A DNA stretch of 64,000 bases from Xanthomonas vasicola (lineage in GTDB: Bacteria > Pseudomonadota > Gammaproteobacteria > Xanthomonadales > Xanthomonadaceae), in assembly GCF_000772705.2 (NCBI RefSeq), contig NZ_JSBW02000054.1:1-64000 (forward strand), read 5' to 3'. This document shows positions 42,504 to 53,271 of the stretch, piece after piece. How positions within the stretch are numbered: the stretch's first letter is position 1; every line of letters begins with the position of its first letter. The translations under genes were made by a program, and so were the position numbers. The notes under the pieces are model-generated. The model ran no database searches. It saw nothing but the letters and a program-made list of their open reading frames with translations, and had not been told where the DNA came from.

Positions 42504-43877
42504 ATGCACATCAGCAAACCTGCCGGCCCCCTGCCGGCGTCCGTCCCCTTCTATCGCCAGCTGTATTTTCAGGTGGTGGTGGCGATCGTTCTGGGTGCCC
42601 TGTTGGGCCATTTCGAGCCCGCCTTCGCCGAAAGCCTCAAGCCGCTAGGCGACGCCTTCATCAAGCTGGTGAAGATGATCATCGCCCCGGTGATCTTCCT
42701 GACCATCGTCACCGGCATCGCCAGCATGACCCACCTCAAGACGGTGGGCCGGGTGTTTGGCAAGGCGATGGCCTATTTCCTGTTCTTCTCCACCTTGGCC
42801 TTGGTGGTCGGTCTGGTCGTTGCCCATGTGGTGCAGCCCGGCGCCGGCATGAACATCAACCCGGCCGATCTGGATCAGAGCGCGGTCAAGAGCTATGTCG
42901 AGAAGTCGCACGACCTGACCCTGGTCGGCTTCCTGATGGACATCATCCCCAACTCGCTGATCGGCGCGTTCACCGGCGACCAGGTGGTCAACGGCAAGCT
43001 GACCGGGCCGAACATCCTGCAGGTGCTGTTTGTGGCGGTGCTGTTCGGTGTGTCGCTGGCGTTGGTGGGCGAGCGCGGCAAGCCGGTGCTGAACCTGCTG
43101 GAAGCGCTGATCGCCCCGGTGTTCAAGCTGGTGCACATCCTGATGCGTGCTGCGCCGATCGGCGCCTTCGGCGCGATCGCCTTCACCATCGGCAAGTATG
43201 GCGTGGAGTCGCTGGTCAATCTGGCCTGGCTGGTGGGGTCGTTTTACCTGACCTCCTTGTTGTTCGTGCTGGTGATCCTGGGCGTAGTGTGCCGGTTGTG
43301 TGGGTTTTCGGTGCTCAAGCTGATTCGCTATCTAAAGGCGGAACTGCTGCTGGTGCTGGGCACGTCCTCGTCGGAGTCGGCGTTGCCATCGCTGATGGAG
43401 AAGATGGAAAAGGCCGGTTGCGAGAAGTCGGTGGTGGGCCTGGTGGTGCCGACTGGGTACTCGTTCAATCTGGACGGCACCAACATCTATATGACGCTGG
43501 CGGCGCTGTTCATCGCCCAGGCGACCAATACCGAGCTGACCCTGGGCCACCAGATCGCGCTGCTGGCTGTGGCCATGCTCAGCTCCAAGGGAGCGGCCGG
43601 CGTCACCGGTGCCGGCTTCATCACCCTGGCCGCCACGCTGGCGGTGGTGCCTGAGGTGCCGGTGGCCGGCATGGCGTTGATTCTGGGCGTGGATCGCTTC
43701 ATGAGCGAATGCCGCTCGTTGACCAATTTCATCGGCAATGCAGTGGCCACCGTGGTGGTCTCGCGCTGGGAAAACGCTTTGGACCGCGACCGCCTCAAGC
43801 TGGTCCTGGACGGCGGCGAGCCGCCGTTGCTGGCCCCGGTCGGCCAACCCGGCGTGGCGCCTGCCAGCCTGCGTTGA
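42504..43877 (+). CDS. dctA: C4-dicarboxylate:H+/Na+ symporter DctA
   Basis: A 457-residue DAACS-family transporter for succinate, fumarate and malate. Family marks: [19 protein letters not shown], the serine-rich hairpin [18 protein letters not shown], and the cation/substrate site [25 protein letters not shown] with [14 protein letters not shown] following. Start at 42504 has CGGAG upstream and yields the standard N-terminus; a start at 42453 is less likely. Together with the divergent porin and the MaeB gene 200 bases downstream, it makes a path from external malate to pyruvate. Confidence 0.93.
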   Translation: MHISKPAGPLPASVPFYRQLYFQVVVAIVLGALLGHFEPAFAESLKPLGDAFIKLVKMIIAPVIFLTIVTGIASMTHLKTVGRVFGKAMAYFLFFSTLALVVGLVVAHVVQPGAGMNINPADLDQSAVKSYVEKSHDLTLVGFLMDIIPNSLIGAFTGDQVVNGKLTGPNILQVLFVAVLFGVSLALVGERGKPVLNLLEALIAPVFKLVHILMRAAPIGAFGAIAFTIGKYGVESLVNLAWLVGSFYLTSLLFVLVILGVVCRLCGFSVLKLIRYLKAELLLVLGTSSSESALPSLMEKMEKAGCEKSVVGLVVPTGYSFNLDGTNIYMTLAALFIAQATNTELTLGHQIALLAVAMLSSKGAAGVTGAGFITLAATLAVVPEVPVAGMALILGVDRFMSECRSLTNFIGNAVATVVVSRWENALDRDRLKLVLDGGEPPLLAPVGQPGVAPASLR

Positions 43878-43884
43878 TGCTTCC

Positions 43885-43937
43885 TACGGCCCTGTCTTCC
43901 GTCGGTATTGCCGGCGGGATGCAGGGCCGTTTTCGCT
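43885..43937 (+). terminator. Terminator after dctA
   Basis: ACGGCCCTG and CAGGGCCGT form a perfect 9-pair stem around a 31-base loop that has its own small CCGTCGG/CCGGCGG pairing, and the stem is followed by TTTTCGCTTT. It lies directly past the dctA stop. Confidence 0.65.
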
Positions 43938-44076
43938 TTGAGCCAGACCCCGGCCGCCGGGCACGCCACGCCGCAACATGCGATCTCCCTGCCGCGCTGA
44001 CAGCTGCGCGACAGGCCCTTGTTCAGGCAGGAGGGTAGAATCCAGTTCTCCTGCGCCTACGAGACACACACAGCCG

Positions 44077-46386
44077 ATGTCCACCGACGACTTCAAACAG
44101 GCCGCCCTCGACTATCACCGCCAGCAGCCGGCGGGCAAGATCAAGGTCACCGCGACCAAGCCGATGCTGACCCAGCGCGATCTGTCGCTGGCGTATTCGC
44201 CGGGCGTGGCCTTCGCCTGCGAGGCGATCGTCGAAGAACCCACCCAGGCCAGCGAGCTCACCGCACGCGGCAATTTGGTGGCGGTCATCACCAACGGCAC
44301 CGCGGTGCTGGGCCTGGGCAACATCGGCCCGCTGGCCTCAAAGCCGGTGATGGAAGGCAAGGGCGTGCTGTTCCAGAAGTTCGCCGGTATCGATGTGTTC
44401 GATATCGAAATCAACGAGAACGACCCGGACAAGCTGGTCGACATCATCGCCAGCCTGGAGCCCACTTTCGGCGGCATCAATCTGGAAGACATCAAGGCAC
44501 CGGAGTGCTTCATCGTCGAGCGCAAGCTGCGCGAGCGCATGAACATCCCGGTGTTCCATGACGACCAGCACGGCACCGCGATCATCGTCGGCGCCGCCGT
44601 GCTCAACGCCCTGGTGGTCACCGGCAAGAAGATCGAGGAGGTCAAACTGGCCACCACCGGCATGGGCGCGGCCGGCATCTCCTGCGTCAACATGCTGGTG
44701 TCGCTGGGCCTGAAGCCGGAGAACATCCTGGCGCTGGACCGCGACGGCGTGATCCACACCGGCCGCACCGATCTGGACCCGGACAAACAACGTTACGCAC
44801 GCGATACCGATAAGCGCACCCTGGCTGAAATCGTCGAAGGCGCGGATATCTTCCTGGGCCTGTCGGCGGCCGGCATCCTCAAGCCGGAAATGGTCGCCAC
44901 CATGGCGCGCCAGCCGGTGATCTTTGCACTCGCCAATCCCAATCCGGAAATCACCCCGGAAGCAGCCAAGGCGGTGCGCCCGGATTGCATCATCGGCACC
45001 GGTCGCTCGGACTACCCGAACCAGATCAACAACGTGCTGTGCTTCCCTTACCTGTTCCGCGGCGCGCTGGACGTTGGCGCCACCGGCATCAACGAAGAGA
45101 TGAAGATCGCCTGCGTCAAGGCGATCGCGGCGATGGCGCGGCGCGAGGCCTCCGACCTGGGCGCAGCCTACGGTGGCGAGACCCCGAGCTTCGGCCCCGA
45201 ATACCTGATTCCGCGTCCGCTCGACCCGCGCTTGCTGGTGGAACTGTCGTCTGCCGTTGCACAGGCGGCGATGGATTCGGGTGTGGCTACGCGCCCGATC
45301 ACCGACATGGAAGCGTACCGCGACAAGCTTGGCCAGTTCGTCTACCGCACCAGCCTGATGATGAAGCCGGTCTACGACCGCGCCCGTGCCGACAAGCAGC
45401 GCGTGGTGTATGCCGAAGGCGAAGAAGAAGTGGTGCTGCGCGCGGTACAGAACGTGGTCGACGAAGGCCTGGCGTTCCCGATCCTGATTGGCCGCCCGGA
45501 CGTTATCGAAACACGTATCGAACGCATGGGCCTGCGCCTGACCGCCGGCGTGGACTTCGAAATCACCAACATCCTCGACGACCCGCGCTTCAACGATTAC
45601 TGGCAGTACTACCACGCGCTCACCGAGCGTCGCGGCGTAACTGTCACCGCGGCCAAGGAACTGATGCGCTCGCGTCCGACCCTGATCGCGGCCGTCATGG
45701 TCGCGCGCGGCGAAGCCGACGCGATGCTGTCCGGCGTGGTCGGCCGCTTTCACAAGAAGCTGGGCTATGCGCGCAGCGTGATTCCGTTGGAACCACGCGT
45801 GAGCTCCACCTCGGCGATGACCGGTGTGATCAACCAGCTCGGCGTGTTCTTCTTCCTGGATACCCATGTGCAGGAAGACCCGACTGTTGAACAAGTGGTG
45901 GAAGCCACGTTGCAGGCGGCGTATCGCCTCAAGCTGTTCGGCATCGAACCGAACATCGCACTGCTGTCGCATTCCAACTTCGGCAGCCACGACTCGCGCG
46001 ATGCGCTGAAGATGCGCCAGGTGCGCGAAGCCTTGCTCAAGCGCAAGCCCGAGCTCAACATCGACGGCGAAATGCAGGGCGACACCGCGTGGGATGAAGC
46101 GCTGCGCAAGCAGATCATGCCCAACAGCACCTTGAAGGGCCGCGCCAACCTGTTCGTACTGCCGAACCTGGAAGCGGCCAACATCGCCTACAACCTGGTG
46201 CGCGTGTTCACCGACGGCGTGGCGATCGGCCCGATCCTGATGGGCATCTCCAAGCCGGTGCATATCCTCACCACCAGCGCCACCTCGCGCCGGGTGATGA
46301 ATATGACCGCGATTGCCGCGGTGGATGCACAGATCCGCCGGCAGCGCGATGCGGAAAAAGCGGCGGCCGATAAAGCTGGCGAATGA
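44077..46386 (+). CDS. maeB: NADP-dependent malic enzyme with phosphotransacetylase-like domain (MaeB)
   Basis: A 769-residue enzyme converting malate to pyruvate and CO2 with reduction of NADP. The malic domain ([41 protein letters not shown]) and the NAD(P)-binding domain ([13 protein letters not shown]) fill residues 1-425; a phosphotransacetylase-like regulatory domain follows ([46 protein letters not shown]). The start at 44077 is the usual one ([11 protein letters not shown]). A TAGAAT -10-like box lies at 44035-44040. Beyond pyruvate supply it provides NADPH; beside dctA it completes growth on malate. Confidence 0.94.
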   Translation: MSTDDFKQAALDYHRQQPAGKIKVTATKPMLTQRDLSLAYSPGVAFACEAIVEEPTQASELTARGNLVAVITNGTAVLGLGNIGPLASKPVMEGKGVLFQKFAGIDVFDIEINENDPDKLVDIIASLEPTFGGINLEDIKAPECFIVERKLRERMNIPVFHDDQHGTAIIVGAAVLNALVVTGKKIEEVKLATTGMGAAGISCVNMLVSLGLKPENILALDRDGVIHTGRTDLDPDKQRYARDTDKRTLAEIVEGADIFLGLSAAGILKPEMVATMARQPVIFALANPNPEITPEAAKAVRPDCIIGTGRSDYPNQINNVLCFPYLFRGALDVGATGINEEMKIACVKAIAAMARREASDLGAAYGGETPSFGPEYLIPRPLDPRLLVELSSAVAQAAMDSGVATRPITDMEAYRDKLGQFVYRTSLMMKPVYDRARADKQRVVYAEGEEEVVLRAVQNVVDEGLAFPILIGRPDVIETRIERMGLRLTAGVDFEITNILDDPRFNDYWQYYHALTERRGVTVTAAKELMRSRPTLIAAVMVARGEADAMLSGVVGRFHKKLGYARSVIPLEPRVSSTSAMTGVINQLGVFFFLDTHVQEDPTVEQVVEATLQAAYRLKLFGIEPNIALLSHSNFGSHDSRDALKMRQVREALLKRKPELNIDGEMQGDTAWDEALRKQIMPNSTLKGRANLFVLPNLEAANIAYNLVRVFTDGVAIGPILMGISKPVHILTTSATSRRVMNMTAIAAVDAQIRRQRDAEKAAADKAGE

Positions 46387-46391
46387 GATTT

Positions 46392-46416
46392 CTGGTCGCT
46401 GGGAAGCAGCGACCAG
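46392..46416. terminator. Perfect hairpin between maeB and the GH92 gene
   Basis: CTGGTCGCTG and CAGCGACCAG form a 10-pair perfect stem with a five-base loop six bases past the maeB stop. There is no T-run. A second palindrome, GCGCTCCG...CGGAGCGC, lies at 46558-46587. The 356-base gap up to 46742 otherwise shows only a TAGAATTGAAT stretch at 46621 that could be a promoter fragment. Confidence 0.55.
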
Positions 46417-46742
46417 CGACGTGCCTTTGACCTGTTTGCTCGCCATCGCAACACAGATCGCCACGGGGCACTGACTGCCGCGTGGCAATGCTCAAAGCCT
46501 GTCTCCCCTTGGGGTGAAGAGGCGCGATTTGCGCGCCGCTGGCGCGCATGCCTTAGAGCGCTCCGCTGCGTGCGCGAGCCGGAGCGCGAAATGGCGCTGG
46601 AGTGAGGTTTTGGTCCGGCCTTAGAATTGAATCTGCGCCGACTAGCGAAAACGTCGACACCGATAACACTGATTCAACGTAAGCAGACGCGCTGGCCGAT
46701 TAGCTGTCCGCAAAGAACCAATCGCGCCAAACCTGCCGGACG

Positions 46743-49700
46743 TCACCGCGTCTGCGGTAAATCACCCAGCAACTCGATTTCCGCAAGTTCCGCACGCGCC
46801 GGCATCTTCAGCCGCAGCCGATATTCCGCATACGCACCAGGCGTCGTAATCCGGAACGGACGCGTCTGCAGCGGCCATTGAAACCGCTCGTCGCTGCGTT
46901 GATCGACGATCTTCCACGCACCGCCCGCAGTACGCGCTTCCAGCGTCCATGCACTGGCCCCAATTGCCGCAGTGCCGCTGGTCAAGGTATACAGCGTCGG
47001 CGTGCCGTGCGTGAGTCCACTCAAGGTGATGGTGGACGCACGCAACACCGCTACCACCGTTCCCGCATCGTCGTCATGCAATGCCGTTGCCTCGCGACCA
47101 TCGTCCAGCGAAACGCGTGCATCTGCACCCAGCAGATCGCCCAACGGGGCAGGGCGCTTTCCCTGCGCGGTCAGCGACGGCGGCACATCGTCCGGCCCGC
47201 TGCCCCAGCGTGAGGGCGTCGGCCCCATCTCGAAGTCCAGCGTCGCACCCTTAGCAATCGCCGCATGCGGCAACCAGGTCTTGCGCCACGGTTTGCCGTT
47301 GAGTTTGAGCGATTGCACATACACATTCTGCGGCGAATTCTGTGGCGCATTGACGGTCAGCATGCCGCCGCCAGGCAGGCGCACGCGCGCTTGCTTGAAC
47401 AGTGGCGAGCCGATCACGTACTCCGGCGCGCCCATGCGTAGCGGATACAGCCCCAGCGCAGCGAATAGATACCACGCCGACATCTCGCCATTGTCTTCGT
47501 CGCCGGCATAGCCCTGGCCGATTTCGCTGCCTAGATACAAGCGCGCCAAAATTTCGCGGGTAATGCGCTGTGTTTTCCACGGTTGCCCGGCATACAAATA
47601 CATCCACGGAATATGGTGCGCAGTCTGATTGCTATGCGCGTACATGCCCATGCGCACATCGCGCGCTTCGGTCATCTCATGAATGGTGTTGCCATACGAG
47701 CCTGCAAACCGCGCTTCGGCAGTCTCGGGCGTGGCGAAAAACGTGTCCAGTTTTGCGGCCAATGCCGCGCGTCCGCCATACAGTGCAGCAAGACCTTCGC
47801 CATCGTGCGGCGCAGTGAACGCAAACGTCCAGCCGCTGGATTCGGTGTAATCGTTACCCCACACGCGCGGATCGTACTGCGCCGCATCCACGCGCCACGC
47901 ACCATTGGGCTTGCGCCCCTGGAAGAAGCCGATTGCCGGATCGAACAGCGCCGCATACCCGGCTGCGCGATGGCGAAAATACAGTGCCTCGGTCGCATAG
48001 CGCTCGCGCGCTGCCGCCGTGGTGGCCTGGCTGGACAACGCCGCGGCCATGTTGGCGATGCCGAAGTCGTTGAGCGCACCTTCCATCGACCACGACATGC
48101 CTTCGTGCGTGTCGGTATCGGTGTAACCGCGGAAGGTCGAGCGCGCCATGCCCTTACGTCCGACATGCCGGTCCGGCGCAACCACCGTGGCGTTTTTCAG
48201 TGCAGCGGCGTAAGCCTCGGTGGGGTCGAAGCCTCGCACGCCTTTTCGCCATGCATCGGCAAACGCCACATCGGAACTGGTGCCCACCATCAGGTCAGCA
48301 TAGCCGGGCGATGACCAGCGCGCGATCCAGCCGCCCGCCCGCGACTGCTCCACGAACCCCTCCACCAAGGCGCTGGCATCATCGGGCGCGAAGAGTGCGT
48401 AAGCCGGCCATGCTGTGCGAAAGGTATCCCACAGCCCGTTGTTGACATACACCCGGCCATCGCGGATCGGTGCGAAACTGCGCACCGCGCTGCCGTCGAT
48501 ATTGTCGTCAGACCAGCTGTTCTGGCTGGCATAGCGCCAATCTGGCGCACCCGCAGTGCCCACGTTTTCATGCGCCGAGTTCGGGTACAGGTACAGCCGG
48601 TACAGGCTGGAATACAGCGTGGTCTTCTGATCGCCAGTGGCATCGGGCACTTTGAAGCGCCCCAGTAATGCATCCCAGGCGTCCTCCGCGCGCGCGGCGA
48701 TCTGCTCGAAACTCGTGTCTGCGGCAATCTCCAGTTCCAGATTGTGCTTGGCCTGATCCACCGAAATCAGCGAGGTGGCGATACGCATCTGCACCTGTCG
48801 CGCGTTGCCGGCATCGAACTTGATCCAGCCGGTCGGGCGGCCAGTGTCGAGCAGGCCGCTGCTGTGCCAGGGCCTATCGAAGCTGGCATAGACATACATG
48901 CGCGTCGCGCCCGTCGACAGACCGCTGCGCACATCGGTGTAACCGGACAGTGTCTGGGTGGCCGCATCCAGCGTTAGCCCGGCGCGCGCATCCACGTTGT
49001 CGAACAGCAGATTGGCATCGCCGCGCGCCGGGAAGCGAAAACGAAACAGCGCCGCGTGATCGGTCGGTGCGATCTCGGCATGGATGCCGTTGTCCAGTTG
49101 CACGGCGTAGCGATAAGGACGTGCAACTTCGTCGTCATGCGAAAACCCCAGCGCACGCTTGCTGCGATCGGCTTCCGGCGCGCCGGCCGCGAGCGATGGC
49201 ATCACCTGAAACGTCTGCCGGTCGCCCATCCACGGGCTAGGCTGATGGCTGAGCGACAGCGCCTGCAGGCGTGGGCGATTGTCAGCAGCATTGTGTTCGT
49301 TCCAGCGATACAGCCAGGTCAGCGTCCCCGCATCGGTCACCGGCGTCCAGAAGTTGAAGCCGTGCGGCACGGCCGTCGCAGGAAAATTATTGCCGCGCGA
49401 AAACATGCCATTGGATTGCGTGCCACGCGTGGTCAGCACCCAATCCGAGGGCCACCCTGGCGCTACCAGCGGCACCTCTGCAATGGCGATATCGTCGATC
49501 CAGCCGGCCGCGCTGGCGCCTGCCGGCGGCGCCACGTCCAGCTCGATGGCACGCACGCGACGCCCACGCAACCCGGACACATCTCCCAGCCGCACCTGCT
49601 TGCGCGCCCACTGCTGCGGGTACAGGGTCTTCGAATCGCCTTGCGCTTGTGCACCTAGCGCAACGCCGTGCTGATCGCGCGCCGCGCTGGCAGACATGCG

Positions 49701-50106
49701 CGTGCCGTCATCCAACAACAGATCCAACGAGACATACGTGGATGCCACATGGTCGTTGCCGACGCTTTCCGGCAAGACCATCCACGACAGCGTGGTCTGC
49801 GTCTCGATCAGTAGATCGGTGGTGAACAACGTACGCCGCCCACCCGCACCGTTGCTCGCGTAACGCAACGCCTGCACTCCGCTGTAACCGGCGTTCGGCT
49901 TGGCGGCGTAAAGGCGCTGCCGGGCCGGTGCCGATGGCAACTTGCACGGCAGTGTCCGTCACATGTACCGGCAACGGGTCACCATCCTCGAATGCGCTTG
50001 CGAAATGCGTCGCTGCCAGGGCCGGCAGCGCGGCGGTACAGAGCAGGGCAGCAGCGATGGTGCGCGGCAAACGACGCGGATCCAGCAGGGCGACAGGCAA
50101 GATCAC
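46743..50106 (-). pseudogene. GH92 alpha-mannosidase gene with an N-terminal frameshift
   Basis: A large secreted exo-alpha-mannosidase in two frames. The first part starts at GTG 50106 (AAGGAG 13 bases upstream) with a signal peptide (TIAAALLCTAALPALAA) and reads to VAIGTG; the long second frame continues with RQRLYAAKPNAGYSG to the stop. At 49922-49924 GGG in place of GG shifts the frame; removing one base gives a single 1120-codon gene. The GH92 body is otherwise intact (NNGLWDTFRTAWPAYAL, DTDTHEGMSWSMEGAL, GYAGDEDNGEMSAWYLF with acidic catalytic residues). Unless the extra base is a sequencing error, export of the enzyme is lost. It would trim mannose from plant N-glycans. Confidence 0.8.
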
Positions 50107-50413
50107 GGGACGGGTGTCTCCTTGGGGGCAGCAGTGCGTGCGCTGGGCCGATGGTGCGCCAGTGCGGTTCACGTCGCCGGTTGGCAAAGCGCTGACTCCC
50201 GATGATAGGCGGCATACTCGGTACGGTGTCGTTGCGCAGCGCTGCCGATTGGCGTGCGCTGCATATCGCTGCATCCACAGCGGCCTCGGCGATTGGTATA
50301 GCCAAACTCTTGCAACTACCGCCCGCGCGGCCCGGGGCTATCCGGTCGATGGGCCGATCACCGCGCAGGCTGCTAGAATCCGCGCTCTGCCTTTGCCTTC
50401 CGACAGCACCGCC
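50107..50413. other. Intergenic region between divergent GH92 and zinc-finger genes
   Basis: About 307 bases, no credible gene. TAGAAT at 50373-50378 could be the -10 box of the zinc-finger gene, giving a leader of about 30 bases. The region also holds the GH92 promoter on the other strand; I see no repeat or clear operator. Confidence 0.4.
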
Positions 50414-50611
50414 ATGAGCCAGACCGCCACCGCGCCCGCCAATGCGCAAACGCGTTACACCGTGCACCGCGGCGATCTGCCGCTGAGCTGCCCGACGCCG
50501 CAGATGGCGTTGTGGAACTCGCATCCGCGCGTCTACCTGCCGATCGAAGACGAGCCCAACGGCGAAGCCAAGTGCCCGTATTGCGGCGCACTGTTCGTTC
50601 TCGCCGACTGA
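50414..50611 (+). CDS. Small zinc-finger (CHCC-type) protein
   Basis: A 65-residue protein. The hallmark is the C-terminal YLPIEDEPNGEAKCPYCGALFVL, where CPYC and upstream Cys/His (LSCPTPQMALWNSHPRVYLP) can make a zinc site as in the zf-CHCC family, related to the small NDUFS6-like subunit of complex I. The bacterial function is not established. Only ten bases separate it from the glycosyltransferase gene, so they are likely co-transcribed. Confidence 0.8.
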   Translation: MSQTATAPANAQTRYTVHRGDLPLSCPTPQMALWNSHPRVYLPIEDEPNGEAKCPYCGALFVLAD

Positions 50612-50621
50612 TCCTGGCCGG

Positions 50622-51734
50622 ATGCACCGCCTGACCGTGGTGCAACTGCTGCCGGCGCTGCAGTCCGGCGGCGTGGAGCGCTCCACGCTGGAAATCGCCG
50701 CCGCGCTGGCGCGCGCCGGTCATCGCGCCGTCGTTGTGTCGGGCGGCGGGCGCCTGGTGCAGCCGTTGCTGGATGTGGGTGGCGAGCATCTCACCCTGGA
50801 GATCGGCCGCAAGTCGCTGCTGACACTGCGGCATGTGCTAGGTTTGCGCCGCTTGTTCGCCGAACTTGGGGCCGACATCGTGCATGCGCGTTCGCGGCTG
50901 CCGGCCTGGCTGGGGTGGTACGCACTGCGCGGCATGCCGGAAGCAACGCGGCCGCGCTTCGTTACCACCGTGCACGGACTCAATTCGCCCAGCCGCTACA
51001 GCGCGGTGATGACCTACGGCGAGCGGGTGGTTTGCGTGTCGCAGACAGTGCGCGATTACGTGCGCGTGCACTACCCGCAGACCGATCCCAAGCGCCTGCG
51101 CACTATTCCGCGCGGGGTCGATATCGCACAGTTCCCGCGCCGGCTGCAGCCGGACCGCCGCGCGCGCGCGTGGGCGCAGAACCTGCTGCCTGGGCTGCCT
51201 GCCGAGGCAGCGCTGCTGTTGCTGCCGGGCCGCGGCACGCGCCTGAAGGGGCATACCGATGGGCTGCAGCTGCTCGCCGATGTCCGTGCGGCCGGTATGC
51301 CTGTGTTCTTGTGGTTGCCCGGCGCGCGCGAACCGGGGCGTGAGGCCTATGTGCGTGAGCTGGAAGCCGACGCCGCAAGGCTAGGCGTTGCCGACGCAGT
51401 CGCCTTTACCGAGCCCACTGACCGCATTGCCGAGGCGTATGCCGCCAGCAACCTGGTGCTGCAACTCTCGCGCAAGCCGGAAGCCTTCGGCCGCACCGTG
51501 GTGGAGGCGCTGTCGGTCGGCCGCCCGGTGCTGGGCTGGGCGCACGGCGGCGTCGGCGAATTGCTGGCCGAATTGCAACCCAGTGGCGCGGTTGCCGCCT
51601 TGGATGCCCAGGCTCTATGCGCGCATGCGCTGGCGCTGCTCCAGCAACCCCCGGCTGCGCCGGCCGTCATTCCCTACACGTTGCAGGCCATGCAAGCGGC
51701 CACACTGAAGGTCTATGACGAACTCCGCCACTGA
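50622..51734 (+). CDS. GT4-family glycosyltransferase, LPS assembly
   Basis: A 370-residue GT-B fold enzyme of the GT4 family. The N-terminal acceptor domain shows LLPALQSGGVERSTLEIAAAL with the glycine-rich loop, and the C-terminal donor domain has AYAASNLVLQLSRKPEAFGRTVVEALSVGRPVLGWAHGGVGE, containing the EAFGRTVVEA retaining-GT motif. It likely adds a sugar to the lipid A-core or O-chain in the cytoplasm. Its end overlaps the O-antigen ligase start by 20 bases, supporting a joint LPS role. Confidence 0.85.
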   Translation: MHRLTVVQLLPALQSGGVERSTLEIAAALARAGHRAVVVSGGGRLVQPLLDVGGEHLTLEIGRKSLLTLRHVLGLRRLFAELGADIVHARSRLPAWLGWYALRGMPEATRPRFVTTVHGLNSPSRYSAVMTYGERVVCVSQTVRDYVRVHYPQTDPKRLRTIPRGVDIAQFPRRLQPDRRARAWAQNLLPGLPAEAALLLLPGRGTRLKGHTDGLQLLADVRAAGMPVFLWLPGAREPGREAYVRELEADAARLGVADAVAFTEPTDRIAEAYAASNLVLQLSRKPEAFGRTVVEALSVGRPVLGWAHGGVGELLAELQPSGAVAALDAQALCAHALALLQQPPAAPAVIPYTLQAMQAATLKVYDELRH

Positions 51735-53049
51735 GGCCCTACCGAGGGCGCCCGGGTTGACGCCCGATGCCGGCCGCTGGGCGCCGCTGTGGGTGATCGT
51801 GTTCGTGGCGCTGTGGCCTACGCCCGGCCTGGCCGAAACGGTGTTGTCGCTGGGTGCGTTGTTCGCGGCGTATCGCCTGTTGCATGCGCGCTTTCGCGGC
51901 GGCACGCTTCTGCTCAGCGGCGCGGCCTGGGCGCTGTCCAGCGTGTTGTTCCTGGCGTACTGGTTGCCGCAGATGCTGTCGGCGTTCGATGCGGTGGATG
52001 CCGGCCGCGCGCTGCGCAAGTCGGCCACCGATCTGCGCTACCTGCCGTTCATGTGGTTATGCGCCATCGCCGTGGCCAATGCGCAACGTCGGCGTCGCAC
52101 CTTTACCGGGCTGGCGGTCATCGGTGCAGTGTGGACGCTGGACGCGCTGCTGCAGGCCGCGTTCGGCACCAGCCCGTTGTTCTTCGGCATCGATCAGATC
52201 AAGCAGCTGATCAGCGGCCATGGCCTGTGCACCGCCCAGGAGCTGGCGCTGGTGGATCGGTTGAGCGGCGTGCTGGGGCCCTGCAATCTGAAATTCGGCC
52301 AGACCCTGGCCAGCCTGTCGCCGTTCCTGTTGCTGGGATTGGGGCGGCGTCATGCCTGGGCCTGGGCGGGCGCTGCGGCGGCGGTCGGCATCGTGTTGGT
52401 GTTGGCAGGTTCGCGCGCGTCGTGGATCACCTATGGCGTGATCATGTTTCTGTCCGGTTGGCAGCTGCTGGGCGGGCGTCGCTTGCTGGCTGTGGCGGTA
52501 GCCGGCGCACTGCTGGCCATTGCGGTGGTGGCGGTGGCGCCACAGGCGCGCGAGCGTATCCAGCGCACCACGCTGGCGTTCGGCAATGGCGGACAAGGCG
52601 TGGACCAGGCCTTGTCCGGCCGCGCCCAGATCTGGGGCGCGGCGCTATGCATGATCCGCGAGCATCCGCTCAACGGCGTGGGCGCCCGCGGGTTCCGGCA
52701 GGCCTATCCGGCGTGCAATCCGGCACCTGGCCAAGCGCCCGCATGGGGCGGCGGGCCGGCCTTTCATGCGCATCAGATCGTGCTCGAAATCCTGGCCGAA
52801 ACCGGCGTGATCGGCTTGCTGCTGTGGCTGGCCGGCGCGGCGCAGGCGTGGCGCGCGTGGCGCTACTCAAGCATGGTGGCGCGCGAGCAGGCGCGGCCGG
52901 CAATGATCGCGCTGGTGGCCACAGTCTTTCCGTTCAATACCCATCTGGCGTTCTATTCCAGCTTCTGGGGCGGGCTGAGCCTGATGCTGGCCGGGCTGTA
53001 TGCCGGTGCCTTGCTCAACGACGATGCGGATCGGATGCCGCAGCAGTAA
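51715..53049 (+). CDS. O-antigen ligase-like polymerase (WaaL/Wzy_C family)
   Basis: A 444-residue inner-membrane protein with 10-12 hydrophobic segments. The large periplasmic loop carries the Wzy_C/ligase features: GSRASWITYGVIMFLSG, SGRAQIWGAALCMIREHPLNGVGARGFRQAYP and HAHQIVLEILAETGVIGLLLWL, with the conserved Arg and His of O-antigen ligases. It would join O-polysaccharide to the lipid A-core. The start at 51715 is inside the end of the glycosyltransferase gene. A palindromic repeat follows within 15 bases of its stop. Confidence 0.85.
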   Translation: MTNSATEALPRAPGLTPDAGRWAPLWVIVFVALWPTPGLAETVLSLGALFAAYRLLHARFRGGTLLLSGAAWALSSVLFLAYWLPQMLSAFDAVDAGRALRKSATDLRYLPFMWLCAIAVANAQRRRRTFTGLAVIGAVWTLDALLQAAFGTSPLFFGIDQIKQLISGHGLCTAQELALVDRLSGVLGPCNLKFGQTLASLSPFLLLGLGRRHAWAWAGAAAAVGIVLVLAGSRASWITYGVIMFLSGWQLLGGRRLLAVAVAGALLAIAVVAVAPQARERIQRTTLAFGNGGQGVDQALSGRAQIWGAALCMIREHPLNGVGARGFRQAYPACNPAPGQAPAWGGGPAFHAHQIVLEILAETGVIGLLLWLAGAAQAWRAWRYSSMVAREQARPAMIALVATVFPFNTHLAFYSSFWGGLSLMLAGLYAGALLNDDADRMPQQ

Positions 53050-53061
53050 CGCGGTGCGTGT

Positions 53062-53199
53062 TCGGAGCAGCAAAGAAGCGACGGCGCAGTTACCAGACAG
53101 GCGCAGCCCGCGCTAGGAACCGCCATGTACCACACGTGTCCTGCGCCCTGTCCACAGCGACCTAACGACCGCTTGCTACGTGTTGTTAGCCGATCTTCA
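53062..53199. repeat. Palindromic repeat copy 6
   Basis: The right arm GCTTGCTACGTGTTGTTAGCCGATCTTC matches the family end; the centre CCATGTACCACACGTGTCC matches copy 4 (CATGTACCACTCGTAC). The left arm (GAGCAGCAAAGAAGCGACGG) is decayed. It starts about 13 bases past the ligase stop and lies between convergent genes. Confidence 0.7.
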
Positions 53200-53271
53200 T
53201 CGACATGTCGTCGATCCGCGCGCTAGAAACCCTGATTTCCAGATGCCCATGGCAGCATCCGCCGACCGGCA

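Noticed and set aside
44338-46488. A 716-codon frame antisense to maeB
   Set aside because: It is His/Ala/Arg-rich without domains, and it overlaps a complete malic enzyme.
46558-46587. GCGCTCCG...CGGAGCGC palindrome as a second terminator
   Set aside because: No T-tract, and it is far from both stop codons; kept only as a note in the maeB hairpin entry.
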